Positions 1-8,776 of a DNA stretch of 14,467 nucleotides are shown piece by piece (within the stretch, counting starts at the first letter, position 1; the number at the start of each line of letters is the position of its first letter). The notes under the pieces are model-generated. The model saw only the letters and a program-made list of their open reading frames with translations. It was not told where the DNA came from and ran no database searches. This DNA is from Mycobacterium sp. (lineage in GTDB: Bacteria > Actinomycetota > Actinomycetes > Mycobacteriales > Mycobacteriaceae), in NCBI GenBank assembly GCA_019246375.1, contig JAFAQO010000563.1:1-14467 (forward strand), written 5' to 3'. A program made the translations under genes and the position numbers.

Positions 1-575
1 TCGGTGGCCGGCGTCAACCGCGGCAGGACGGACACGAAGCTGATCCCAAGCCGGGCCCGTTCCGATTCGCCGGCCGCATAGCTGGCGATGAACCGCACGG
101 TGGCTTTCGCCCCGGCGTAGCCGCCGCTCAACGGCGACCCGTTGATCGCCGCGCCACTGGCGATCACGATCACCGAGCTACCCGGCGCCAGCGGACGCCG
201 CAATGCCTGGCGGGCCCAGTAAAACGCCTGTGCCACATCGACATTCCAGTTCTGGCTGAATGTTTCCCAGGTTTGATCTGGTAACGGGCTCATCTGCGGA
301 ACGGCACCCGCGCATAGCACCAGCGTACGTGGCCGGTACTCGTGGATGAGCCGGCTGGCCGTCGCCGGATCGGCAGCGTCGGCGGCCACCGCGGTGAAGG
401 CAGTGCCCAGCTCGTCACGCACCTCCTCGAGCGCCGCGCTGCTGCGGGCAACACCGACGACATGTGCGCCGGCTGCCGACAACGCGGTAGCAATACCGCG
501 GCCGAACCCCCGGCTAGCCCCGGTCACGATCGCCGTCGTGCCGACGAGGCCATCAGTGATCGTTGTTGTGTTCAT
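1..575 (-). CDS. SDR family oxidoreductase (C-terminus cut off by window edge)
   Basis: This is a short-chain dehydrogenase/reductase that would use NAD(P)(H) to oxidise or reduce a carbonyl or alcohol in the cytosol; its substrate cannot be told from sequence. About 191 residues are visible against the usual 250 or so, and the frame is open at base 1. The Rossmann cofactor loop TGASRGFG lies at residues 18-25. A CAG at about 88-90 replaces the usual NNAG. A serine in IASGAA and the SGGYAGAK segment supply the catalytic Ser and YxxxK. I chose the ATG at 575, which has a GGAAG about 12 nt upstream. An in-frame ATG at 611 would add 12 residues and cannot be excluded. The gene is divergent from the sigma factor gene and shares its upstream region, so the two may be controlled together. 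Confidence 0.85.
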   Translation of the reverse strand, partial: MNTTTITDGLVGTTAIVTGASRGFGRGIATALSAAGAHVVGVARSSAALEEVRDELGTAFTAVAADAADPATASRLIHEYRPRTLVLCAGAVPQMSPLPDQTWETFSQNWNVDVAQAFYWARQALRRPLAPGSSVIVIASGAAINGSPLSGGYAGAKATVRFIASYAAGESERARLGISFVSVLPRLTPAT

Positions 576-643
576 CGTCGTACTCGCTTCCGATGTTGAG
601 GTTTTTGACATCCACACCAAGTCAGATACGTCACGCCGCCAAG

Positions 644-668
644 ATTCATCGCTGCGCGGCCGATGAAT
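644..668. repeat. Inverted repeat, 8-bp arms, 9-nt spacer
   Basis: ATTCATCG (644-651) and CGATGAAT (661-668) are exact reverse complements separated by 9 nt. The element lies in the divergent intergenic region between the SDR and sigma factor genes, upstream of both starts. That position fits a protein-binding site better than a terminator, because no T tract follows. The function is inferred only. Confidence 0.45.
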
Positions 669-684
669 TCCGGCCACCGGGTGT

Positions 685-696
685 ATCAGTACTGAT
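685..696. promoter_or_regulatory. Perfect 12-bp palindrome, candidate operator
   Basis: ATCAGTACTGAT is identical to its own reverse complement. It lies between the divergent SDR and sigma factor genes and ends 2 bp before a TAGGGT hexamer that could be the sigma gene's -10 box, so a bound protein would block the promoter. Such short AT-richer dyads in high-GC DNA are typical of TetR-like or other HTH regulator sites. No regulator of that kind is encoded in the window, so the binding protein is unknown. Confidence 0.5.
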
Positions 697-697
697 G

Positions 698-703
698 TAG
701 GGT
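698..703 (+). promoter_or_regulatory. Candidate -10 hexamer for the sigma factor gene
   Basis: TAGGGT fits the mycobacterial TANNNT -10 pattern and would start transcription near 710, giving a leader of about 28 nt that contains the ribosome site. No convincing -35 box is seen, which is common in mycobacteria. A promoter read by the sigma factor itself was not identified. Confidence 0.3.
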
Positions 704-737
704 CATCCACCTTTTCGCCGATGGAGGAGACACGACG

Positions 738-1685
738 GTGCCAGCACAGGAGGGTTTCATCGAGCAGGCGGCGCCATTTCGCGCCGAACTGATTGCGCAC
801 TGCTACCGCATGCTCGGTTCGGTCCATGACGCCGAAGATCTTGTCCAGGAGACATACCTGCGCGGTTGGCGCGCCTATGCGGCCTTCGAGGAGCGCGCCG
901 CGTTGCGGACGTGGCTGTACCGCATCGCGACGACGGCATGCCTTCGGGCGCTGGAGAACCGCGCTCACCGGGTGCTACCAACCGGCTTGGGCGCGGGGTC
1001 GGTTGACCCGGATGCGGATCTGACTGGGAACGGCCGTACCCACCAGTGGCTCGAGCCGCTGCCCGACACGTTGACTCCCGAGACAGCTGTTGCCGCACGG
1101 CAAAGCGTCCGGCTGGCGGTAGTCACTGCCTTACAGGAGCTGCCGGCGCGTCAGCGAGCCGTGCTGATTCTGCGAGATGTCGTGCAGTTCAGCGCCGCTG
1201 AGGTTGCCGAGCTGCTTGAAACCACGCCCGCCTCGGTCAACAGTGCACTGCAGCGCGCGCGGACTCGTCTGGCCGAGATAGGGCCTACCCAAGAAGACGT
1301 GATTGAGCCTGAAGACCCCAAGCTTCGTGACTTACTCGACCGCTACTGCGCCGCATTCGAGAACTCCGACGTCGCAGCCCTTACCGAATTGCTGCAAGCC
1401 GATGTCAAGCTTGAAATGCCGCCGCTCCCGGTATGGTTCACCGGACGCGACGCGGTGACACGATTCCTTGCCGCTCGTGCGTTCACCAAGGCCGGCGACA
1501 TGGCGCTCGTTACTACCGGCGCGAACAGGCAACCCGCCGTTGCCGAGTACCGTCGCGACGCCAACGGTGTCCTGCGAGCCCACTCGATCCACGTCCTGAC
1601 CACCGGCTCCACCGGGATCGCTGCTATCACCGTCTTCCTCGACCCGACGCTGTTCTCGGTGTTCGGCATGCCGTTGACCCGGTGA
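738..1685 (+). CDS. ECF sigma factor with C-terminal SnoaL-like domain (SigG-like)
   Basis: This is a group 4 RNA polymerase sigma factor that would direct transcription of its own regulon. Sigma region 2 spans about residues 13-80, with HCYRMLGSVHDAEDLVQETY as its core. Region 4 spans about 125-180, where LPARQRAVLILRDV leads into the helix-turn-helix. Region 3 is absent. Residues about 195-312 form a SnoaL/NTF2-like domain containing EMPPLPVWFTGRDAV. This order matches mycobacterial SigG (about 370 aa, from memory) and the TIGR02960/SigX5 group; 315 aa is within range. The start is GTG, set by GGAGGAGA at 723-730, 7 nt upstream; the ATG at 721 is out of frame. In ECF families with this tail, the SnoaL domain tunes sigma activity in cis, and no anti-sigma gene is adjacent here. 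Its end converges on the aldo/keto reductase, 27 nt away. Confidence 0.92.
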   Translation: MPAQEGFIEQAAPFRAELIAHCYRMLGSVHDAEDLVQETYLRGWRAYAAFEERAALRTWLYRIATTACLRALENRAHRVLPTGLGAGSVDPDADLTGNGRTHQWLEPLPDTLTPETAVAARQSVRLAVVTALQELPARQRAVLILRDVVQFSAAEVAELLETTPASVNSALQRARTRLAEIGPTQEDVIEPEDPKLRDLLDRYCAAFENSDVAALTELLQADVKLEMPPLPVWFTGRDAVTRFLAARAFTKAGDMALVTTGANRQPAVAEYRRDANGVLRAHSIHVLTTGSTGIAAITVFLDPTLFSVFGMPLTR

Positions 1686-1712
1686 GCGCCACCGCATGTC
1701 CGGCGGGCCATA

Positions 1713-2705
<993 letters not shown>

Positions 2706-2738
2706 CTACCTTCTCACTGTGCGATGTAGCTGCCGCCC

Positions 2739-2766
2739 AGGCTATTGAGTTGCTTGGAGTGGTCAC
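2739..2766 (-). promoter_or_regulatory. Weak candidate promoter of the aldo/keto reductase
   Basis: On the minus strand GTGACC (2766-2761) is followed after 16 nt by TAGCCT (2744-2739). These match the -35 and -10 consensus at 4 and 3 positions of 6. The leader would be about 33 nt and include the AGAAGG ribosome site. The match is weak. Confidence 0.25.
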
Positions 2767-2778
2767 GCGGGTAGCGCT

Positions 2779-2827
2779 ATCAAGGACTATTCGTGGAAAG
2801 TGATGGGTAAGCGCCGTGAGTCTTGAT
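2779..2827. repeat. Imperfect dyad upstream of ctpI
   Basis: ATCAAGGACT (2779-2788) pairs with AGTCTTGAT (2819-2827) apart from one bulged base, across a 30-nt gap. It lies just before the ctpI start, so it could form a leader hairpin or be a bipartite binding site. A perfect octamer palindrome TAGCGCTA (2772-2779) abuts it. No clear promoter for ctpI was found in the 161-bp gap. Confidence 0.25.
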
Positions 2828-2860
2828 GGGCGCCCCAGACGTGATTGAAGGGTGAACGGA

Positions 2861-5800
2861 GTGAAAATTCCGGGTGTGGCCACCGTGGTCGGCGGCATGG
2901 CCGAGGGAGCGGTACAAGCACTGCGGGCCGGGGTGGAGAGCGCCGCAGGTGCCGCCGGCGCGATGCAGATGCTCGCCACTCCCGTGGTGCGGACGGTCGG
3001 TCAGTCGACCGGACGCGTCCTCGGCACAACCAACTCCCATAACGGCTTCCCCGGCCACCCGGTGCCGCCGGTGCGTTGGCACAGCGGGCGACGGGTCCAT
3101 CTGGACCTGGATCCCCTGCTGCCCTTCCCCCGCTGGCACCAGCATGCGGCGCAGCTGGAGGAGCCGGTTGGCGAGATTCCGGGCGTGGCAAATGCCCATG
3201 TCGAGGGCGCGTTGGGCCGGCTGGTGATCGAGCTCGAGGACGACGCGGACAGCGACCGGATCTTGACCGCGGTGGGTGAAACGGTTGCATCCGTGGCCGA
3301 AAAAGTAGCGTCGCCGGGACCGCAGTCGGCGCCCCAAACCGCGCCATTCGCCGATCCAGGCAACCCACTGGCATTAGTAGTGCCTTATACCGCGGCGGCC
3401 ATGGATGTGCTCGCGATCGGTGCCGCGGTCACCGGCTGGTTCGGCCGACTTCCCGCCGCACCCAGAGCCGCCCGCGCTGCGTCGGCTCTTGTCAGTAATC
3501 AGCCGCGGCTGGTGTCAGTGCTGGAGTCGCGGCTGGGCCGCGTGGGCACTGATATTGCGTTGAGCGCTTCCATGGCGATAACCAACGGGCTAACCCAGGC
3601 TGTGGGGACCCCGCTGCTGGACCTGGCGCAACGTGTCCTTCAGATTTCCGAGGCGTCAGCTCATCGCGAAGTGTGGCGCGAGCGGGAACCTCAGCTTGCC
3701 TCGCCCAAGCGACCACAAGCTCCCGTCGTGCCCGTTATCTCGTCGGCCGGAGCCGGCGCCGCGGCCGCCGGCGAGGCCTCGCACGTCGTGGTCGATGGAG
3801 CGATCGACGCCGCCATCGACACCGCGAAGGGCGCAGCAGCCGGGCCGGTGGAGGAGTATGCGGATCAGGCAGCGAATGGTGCGTTGGTTGCCGCGGCAGG
3901 TGCCTTGCTCGGCGGCGGTGGCGCCGAAGAGGCCGCTGGCGCGGTGCTGGCCGCGGTGCCGAAAGCAGCGCATTTGGGTCGGCAGACATTTGCCGCGGTG
4001 CTGGGCCGCGGGCTCGCCAACAGCGGGCACTTGGTCCTCGATCCGGGCGCTCTGCGTCGCCTGGATCGGGTGAAGGTTGTCGTCATCGACGGGGCAGCGC
4101 TTCGCGGTGATGCCCGCGCGGTGTTGCAGGCACGTGGAGACATCCCGGGCTGGGACGCCGACCGGGTATATGAGGTCGCCGACGCGCTGCTGCACGGCGA
4201 ACAGGCGCCCGAGCCCGACCCCGACGAGTTGCCGGCCACCGGAGCGCGGTTGAGGTGGATTCGCTCGCAGCCCTCGGCGGCACCCGCCCAGGGCCTCGAA
4301 CGCGCCGACCTGGTAGTCGACGGTGAATGCGTGGGCAGCGTCGATGTGGCTTGGGAGGTCGATCCTTTTGCGGTTCCGTTGCTGCAGACCGCGCACCGGA
4401 CAGGAGCGCGGGTGGTTCTGCGGCATGTGGCCGGCACCGAAGATCTGTCCGCCAGCGTCGCGGCTGCTCACCCACCCGGCACTCCGCTACTCAAGTTGGT
4501 GCGTGAGCTGCGCGGCGATCGTGGGCCAGTGTTACTGATCACCGCACTGCACCGGGACTTCGCATCGACCGACACGCTGGCCGCGCTGGCCATCGCCGAC
4601 GTCGGTGTGGCCCTCGACGATTCACAAGCGGCCACACCGTGGACCGCAGACATCATCACCGGCAGCGATCTGGCTGCGGCGGTGCGAATCTTGTCCGCGC
4701 TGCCCGCGGCCCGGCTGGCCAGCGAGTCGTCGGTCCGCCTCGCCAAGGGCGGCACTACATTGGCCGGGCTGTTGCTGGTCACCGGTGACTCCCGCACACC
4801 CAGCCACCCGCTGTCCGTTCGGCGCTGGCTCAATCCGGTCAACGCGGCCGCTGCGAGCGCCCTGGTATCGGGAGCTTTCTCGGCCGCCAACGTGCTGCGG
4901 CGACCGGATCCCACGCCGCAACCGCTGACCGCCTGGCATGCCCTGGACCCGGAGATCGTCTATTCGCGGCTGGCCGGCGGTGCGCGTCCCCTGGCCGTCG
5001 AAACAGTTACGTCGTCGTGGCGACAGCGTCTCGATGACCTGTCCTACAGCCCATTCGTGGCGCCGCTGCGCGAGCCCGCACGGCGGGTAGGGCGGCTGCT
5101 GGCCGCCACCCGGGCCGAGCTCGCCGATCCCCTGACTCCGATCCTCGCCGTCGGCGCCGCGGCATCGGCAATCGTCGGCAGCAACGTGGATGCGCTTCTG
5201 GTCGCGGGCGTGATGACCGCCAACGCGATAACGGGCGGTGCGCAACGGCTGCGTGCCGACGCGGCAGCCGCCGAGCTGTTCGCCGAACAAGACCAACTGG
5301 CGCGCCGTGTCGTCGTGCCGGCCGTCGCGACGACGCGACGCCGGCTGGAGGCCGCCCGGCACGCCGAGCGCACGGCCACAGTATCGGCGAGTTCGCTGCG
5401 TCCCGGTGACGTCATCGACCTGGCCGCACCGGACGTGGTGCCCGCGGATGCACGGCTGTTGGTGGCCGAGGATCTCGAGGTCGACGAGTCGTTCCTCACC
5501 GGTGAGTCGCTGCCGGTGGACAAGCAGGTGGAACCGGTCGCCGCGACGGATACCGAGCGGGCCAGCATGTTGTTCGAGGGCAGCACGATTGTCGCGGGAC
5601 AGGCACGTGCCATTGTCGTCGCGACCGGCAGTGCCACCGCGGCGCAGCGCGCGATTTCGGCGGTCGCCGATGTCGAATCGTCAGCCGGAGTGCAGGCACG
5701 GTTGCGTGAGTTGACCAGCAAGGTGCTGCCGCTCACGCTTGCCGGCGGAGCCGCGGTGAGCGGTTTGGCGTTGTTGCGCCGCGCCTCATTGCGTCAAGCC

Positions 5801-7714
5801 GTCGCCGACGGCGTCGCGATCGCGGTGGCCGCTGTCCCCGAGGGCCTGCCGTTGGTGGCCACCCTCGCCCAGCTTGCCGCTGCCCAGCGACTGTCGCGGC
5901 GTGGCGTGCTGGTCCGTGCTCCGCGCACCATCGAAGCGCTGGGGCGGGTCGAGACCGTATGTTTCGACAAGACCGGCACTCTGACCGAGAACCGGCTGCG
6001 CCTGATCTGTGCGGTACCGGCCGCGGCCGATCCGAAGGGTCCGATCCCCGACACCACCGATCCGCAGGCCGTCGAGGTGCTGCGAGCCGCTGCCCGGGCC
6101 TGCCCGCGACCACAGAACGGGCAAGGGCACGCACATGCCACCGATGAGGCTATCCTCTCTGCTGCGAGTTCGCTTGCAGGCGAGAGGGATTCGGATTGGA
6201 CGATGCTTGCCGAGGTACCGTTCGAGTCCAGTCGGGGCTACGCCGCCGCCATCGGCACAGCGAGCCAGGATGCAACAGCGCCGACACTGATGCTGAAGGG
6301 CGCTCCAGAGGAGATCTTGCCGCGCTGCCGGTTCAACAATCCCGAGGCTGACCGCAACCACGCCGAGTCGCTGGTATATAGCCTCGCCGAGCAAGGCTTG
6401 CGCGTGCTGGCGGTGGCACAGCGGGGCTGGGACCCGAACGCCACCGACGAATCCGAGACAGATGCCGACAGCGTCGACGCCGCCGCGCAGAACCTGGAGT
6501 TGATCGGTTATGTCGGTCTGGCGGACACCGCACGTCCGTCGTCTCGGCCCCTGATCGAAGCACTCCAGGATGCCAATCGCAAAGTTGTGCTGATCACCGG
6601 CGATCATCCGGTCACCGCACGCGCGATCGCCCGTCAGCTGGGTTTGCCGTCGGACGTGCGAGTCATCACCGGTGCCGAACTCGCCGCTCTCGATGAAGAA
6701 GCCTGCACCAAACTGGCCGCCGATGTACAGGTCTTCGCCCGGGTCAGCCCGGAACAAAAGGTGCAGATAGTCGCTTCGCTGCAGCGTTGCGGGCAAGTGA
6801 TCGCGATGGTTGGCGACGGCGCCAATGACGCCGCCGCGATCCGGATGGCCGACGTCGGCATCGGGGTGAGCGGACGCGGCTCATCGGCCGCGCGCGGGGC
6901 CGCCGACATGGTGTTGACCGAAGACGACCTGGGCGTGCTGCTCGATGCGTTGGTCGAGGGCCGCAGCATGTGGGGCGGCGTGCGTGATGCGCTGACTATT
7001 TTGGTTGGCGGAAATGTGGGCGAGGTGATCTTCACGATCATCGGGACCGCGTTGGGCACTGGCGGGCGAGCACCGGTGGGCACGCGCCAACTGCTGTTGG
7101 TGAATCTGCTCACCGACATGTTCCCGGCTCTGGCCGTTGCCGTCACTCCGCAGTATCCCGAACCCGAGGAAACCGGCGATCAAACGGCCGAAGAGCTCGA
7201 AGCGGCGCGGCGTGAATACCAGCGCGCGGTACTGGCAGAGCCCACGCCTTCCCTCGACGCGCCGCTGATGCGGCAGATCATCACCCGAGGCGCCGTCACG
7301 GCTGCCGGCGCAACCGCGGCCTGGGCCATCGGCCGTTGGACCCCGGGAACCGAAAGACGCACCGCGACTATGGGCTTGACCGCGTTGGTGAGTACGCAAT
7401 TGGCGCAGACGTTGCTTACGCGGCGCCACAGCCCCCTCGTGGTGACCACCGCGCTGGGCAGCGCCGCTGTGCTGGTGGCCATCGTCCAGACTCCCGGCGT
7501 CAGCCACTTCTTCGGTTGTACGCCACTGGGTCCAGTTGCGTGGGCGGGTGTCATCGGTTCGACCGCAACGGCCACCGCTATCTCAGTGTTGGCTCCTAAC
7601 TGGCTGATCAAAACCACCGATGCCTCGTCACCCATCGATGACGATCAACAGGATTCCGCCACGGCGGTGCAGCCGCCGCGCCGCGCCGGTGCTCCGGTCT
7701 TGCGGCTTGTCTAG
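2861..7714 (+). CDS. ctpI: Giant P-type cation-transporting ATPase CtpI (inactive N-terminal module plus active C-terminal pump)
   Basis: An inner-membrane ATP-driven cation pump of 1,617 residues, close to M. tuberculosis CtpI (about 1,632). I chose GTG 2861 (MKIPGVATV, the CtpI start I recall), with GAAGG 9 nt upstream; GTG 2852 is possible. Residues 76-145 resemble a heavy-metal-associated domain without CxxC. Residues 364-625 are a degraded P-type module: VPK at the M4 position, IDGAAL in place of DKTGTLT, then ADVG at 579. The active half starts about 694 with a cation-ATPase N-terminal segment. M1/M2 is about 756-795, TGES 880-883, PEGLP 993-997, DKTGT from Asp1036, KGAPE 1146-1150, GDGAND 1318-1323. 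NVGE (1385-1388, M5) and NLLTD (1415-1419, M6) match SERCA calcium-site residues. The substrate is unproven; Ca2+ or another divalent cation is my inference. It stands alone, convergent with the downstream operon. Confidence 0.96.
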   Translation: MKIPGVATVVGGMAEGAVQALRAGVESAAGAAGAMQMLATPVVRTVGQSTGRVLGTTNSHNGFPGHPVPPVRWHSGRRVHLDLDPLLPFPRWHQHAAQLEEPVGEIPGVANAHVEGALGRLVIELEDDADSDRILTAVGETVASVAEKVASPGPQSAPQTAPFADPGNPLALVVPYTAAAMDVLAIGAAVTGWFGRLPAAPRAARAASALVSNQPRLVSVLESRLGRVGTDIALSASMAITNGLTQAVGTPLLDLAQRVLQISEASAHREVWREREPQLASPKRPQAPVVPVISSAGAGAAAAGEASHVVVDGAIDAAIDTAKGAAAGPVEEYADQAANGALVAAAGALLGGGGAEEAAGAVLAAVPKAAHLGRQTFAAVLGRGLANSGHLVLDPGALRRLDRVKVVVIDGAALRGDARAVLQARGDIPGWDADRVYEVADALLHGEQAPEPDPDELPATGARLRWIRSQPSAAPAQGLERADLVVDGECVGSVDVAWEVDPFAVPLLQTAHRTGARVVLRHVAGTEDLSASVAAAHPPGTPLLKLVRELRGDRGPVLLITALHRDFASTDTLAALAIADVGVALDDSQAATPWTADIITGSDLAAAVRILSALPAARLASESSVRLAKGGTTLAGLLLVTGDSRTPSHPLSVRRWLNPVNAAAASALVSGAFSAANVLRRPDPTPQPLTAWHALDPEIVYSRLAGGARPLAVETVTSSWRQRLDDLSYSPFVAPLREPARRVGRLLAATRAELADPLTPILAVGAAASAIVGSNVDALLVAGVMTANAITGGAQRLRADAAAAELFAEQDQLARRVVVPAVATTRRRLEAARHAERTATVSASSLRPGDVIDLAAPDVVPADARLLVAEDLEVDESFLTGESLPVDKQVEPVAATDTERASMLFEGSTIVAGQARAIVVATGSATAAQRAISAVADVESSAGVQARLRELTSKVLPLTLAGGAAVSGLALLRRASLRQAVADGVAIAVAAVPEGLPLVATLAQLAAAQRLSRRGVLVRAPRTIEALGRVETVCFDKTGTLTENRLRLICAVPAAADPKGPIPDTTDPQAVEVLRAAARACPRPQNGQGHAHATDEAILSAASSLAGERDSDWTMLAEVPFESSRGYAAAIGTASQDATAPTLMLKGAPEEILPRCRFNNPEADRNHAESLVYSLAEQGLRVLAVAQRGWDPNATDESETDADSVDAAAQNLELIGYVGLADTARPSSRPLIEALQDANRKVVLITGDHPVTARAIARQLGLPSDVRVITGAELAALDEEACTKLAADVQVFARVSPEQKVQIVASLQRCGQVIAMVGDGANDAAAIRMADVGIGVSGRGSSAARGAADMVLTEDDLGVLLDALVEGRSMWGGVRDALTILVGGNVGEVIFTIIGTALGTGGRAPVGTRQLLLVNLLTDMFPALAVAVTPQYPEPEETGDQTAEELEAARREYQRAVLAEPTPSLDAPLMRQIITRGAVTAAGATAAWAIGRWTPGTERRTATMGLTALVSTQLAQTLLTRRHSPLVVTTALGSAAVLVAIVQTPGVSHFFGCTPLGPVAWAGVIGSTATATAISVLAPNWLIKTTDASSPIDDDQQDSATAVQPPRRAGAPVLRLV

Positions 7715-7748
7715 TCGACCAATGGCCAGGCTTAGCATTACTTCCCAG

Positions 7749-7910
7749 TCAGTCTCGCGTTCGCGTCGGTAGTTCGTTTCGCAGCACCTTGCCGGCCGGG
7801 TTGCGTGGGATGCTGCCGACAATGCGAATGTCCCTCGGCTGCTCAAAGCGAGAGACCTTGTCCCTCAAGCAGTCCCGCACCACCGTTTCGTCGACGTCGC
7901 TGTGCGTCAT
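7749..7910 (-). pseudogene. Orphan C-terminal fragment of an acyl-CoA synthetase (FadD/ANL family)
   Basis: These 53 codons encode only the last part of an AMP-forming acyl-CoA ligase. The segment SRFEQPRDIRIVGSIPRNPA is followed directly by GKVLR, with Lys41 of the A10 motif PRNPAGK intact; this lysine is the adenylation lysine in whole enzymes. The adenylation domain, which should be about 400 residues or more, is missing. The ATG at 7910 overlaps the stop of the upstream SDR as TGATG, so the fragment could be translated by coupling. The same frame stays open for six codons further up (to 7928, including PGAV), possibly more ligase sequence lying under the SDR 3' end. The simplest reading is the relic of a deletion in a fadD gene. 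A functional stand-alone peptide is less likely but not excluded. Confidence 0.7.
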
Positions 7911-8776
7911 CACCGCTCCCGGTGAGACTCAATGACATGCCGGTGCCAAAGCCGCGCTGCCCGATCCATCGGACCGGCCAGCAGCACCGACGCGACCTCG
8001 ACGGGGAACGTCCACGGCGGCGCGATCGTCCGGGGCCGCTGGATGATCGCTTTCGCGATCACGTCAGCCGCCTGCTCCGGGTCGAGTCCGGGAAGGCGGC
8101 GCAGCATCGGCGTGGGCTCGATCATTCTGGTGCGGACCAATCCGAAGTAGACCGAGGTGACGTCGACGCCGTCGGCGTGCAATTCCGGTGCGACGCTGCG
8201 CAACCAGCGGTCGAATGCGCCCTTGGATGCCTGATAGGCGCCCCACTGTGGACCGGGGGGAACACGCACGGCGACACTCGAAACGTTGACAATGTGTCCA
8301 CCGCCGTGTTCGCGCATGTCGGGAAGTACGCCGAGCAGCAGCCGGATCGGTCCGAGATAGTTGATGTCGATCGTGCGTTCAAAGTCGTGCGGCCGGTCGT
8401 ATTGGTCATGCAGCGACCGGCGGAGCGACTTGCCGGCGTTGTTCACCACGATGTCGAGCGGCCCCTGTTCGTCCGCGATCTGGTTCACCAGCGCGCTGGT
8501 GGCGTCCTGGTCGGTCAGATCGGCCGGGTACGCCACCGCGCGTCCGCCGCCGGCGTTGATCGAGTCGACCAGGTCGTCGAGCCGATCCGTCGAGCGGGCG
8601 ACAACCAGCACGGTCGCGTTTGCCGAGGCCAGCTTGCGGGCTGTGGCCTCGCCGACCCCGTAGGAGGCTCCGGTCACCAATACCGTCTTGCCGGAAATGA
8701 CCTTGCGTAACTTGTCGAGATCAGCGACCCGCGCCGGGTTGGCCACTTTGTCGAGTGCCTGCGCTGCCAGATTCAT
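7910..8776 (-). CDS. SDR oxidoreductase, Acr1/fatty-acyl-reductase-like
   Basis: An NAD(P)(H)-dependent short-chain dehydrogenase of 288 residues with an N-terminal extension of about 30 before the Rossmann fold. The cofactor loop TGASYGVG is at 35-42, NNAG at 112-115, catalytic Ser near 167 (VNVSS), and Tyr181 and Lys185 in YQASK. The stretch NNAGKSLRRS followed by DRPHDFER is, from memory, typical of Acinetobacter Acr1 and mycobacterial AcrA1/Rv1543-type reductases acting on fatty acyl-CoA or fatty aldehyde. ATG 8776 has GGTGAGG (8791-8785) 8 nt upstream. The gene follows the LuxC-like gene by 104 nt and its stop overlaps the ligase fragment's ATG. In this setting it may reduce the aldehyde made by the LuxC-like enzyme to an alcohol; that role is inferred. 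Confidence 0.9.
   Translation of the reverse strand: MNLAAQALDKVANPARVADLDKLRKVISGKTVLVTGASYGVGEATARKLASANATVLVVARSTDRLDDLVDSINAGGGRAVAYPADLTDQDATSALVNQIADEQGPLDIVVNNAGKSLRRSLHDQYDRPHDFERTIDINYLGPIRLLLGVLPDMREHGGGHIVNVSSVAVRVPPGPQWGAYQASKGAFDRWLRSVAPELHADGVDVTSVYFGLVRTRMIEPTPMLRRLPGLDPEQAADVIAKAIIQRPRTIAPPWTFPVEVASVLLAGPMDRAARLWHRHVIESHRER

Noticed and set aside
1686..1712. Convergent gap between the sigma factor and aldo/keto reductase as a bidirectional terminator
   Set aside because: Only 27 nt with no usable stem.
5786..6796. Minus-strand open frame of about 336 codons inside ctpI
   Set aside because: It mirrors the catalytic core of ctpI, where the plus-strand motifs are unmistakable; no independent ribosome site or motif was found.
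7805..8710. Plus-strand open frame of about 300 codons over the ligase fragment and Acr1-like SDR
   Set aside because: Antisense to a well-supported SDR with TGASYGVG and YQASK; no recognisable domain.
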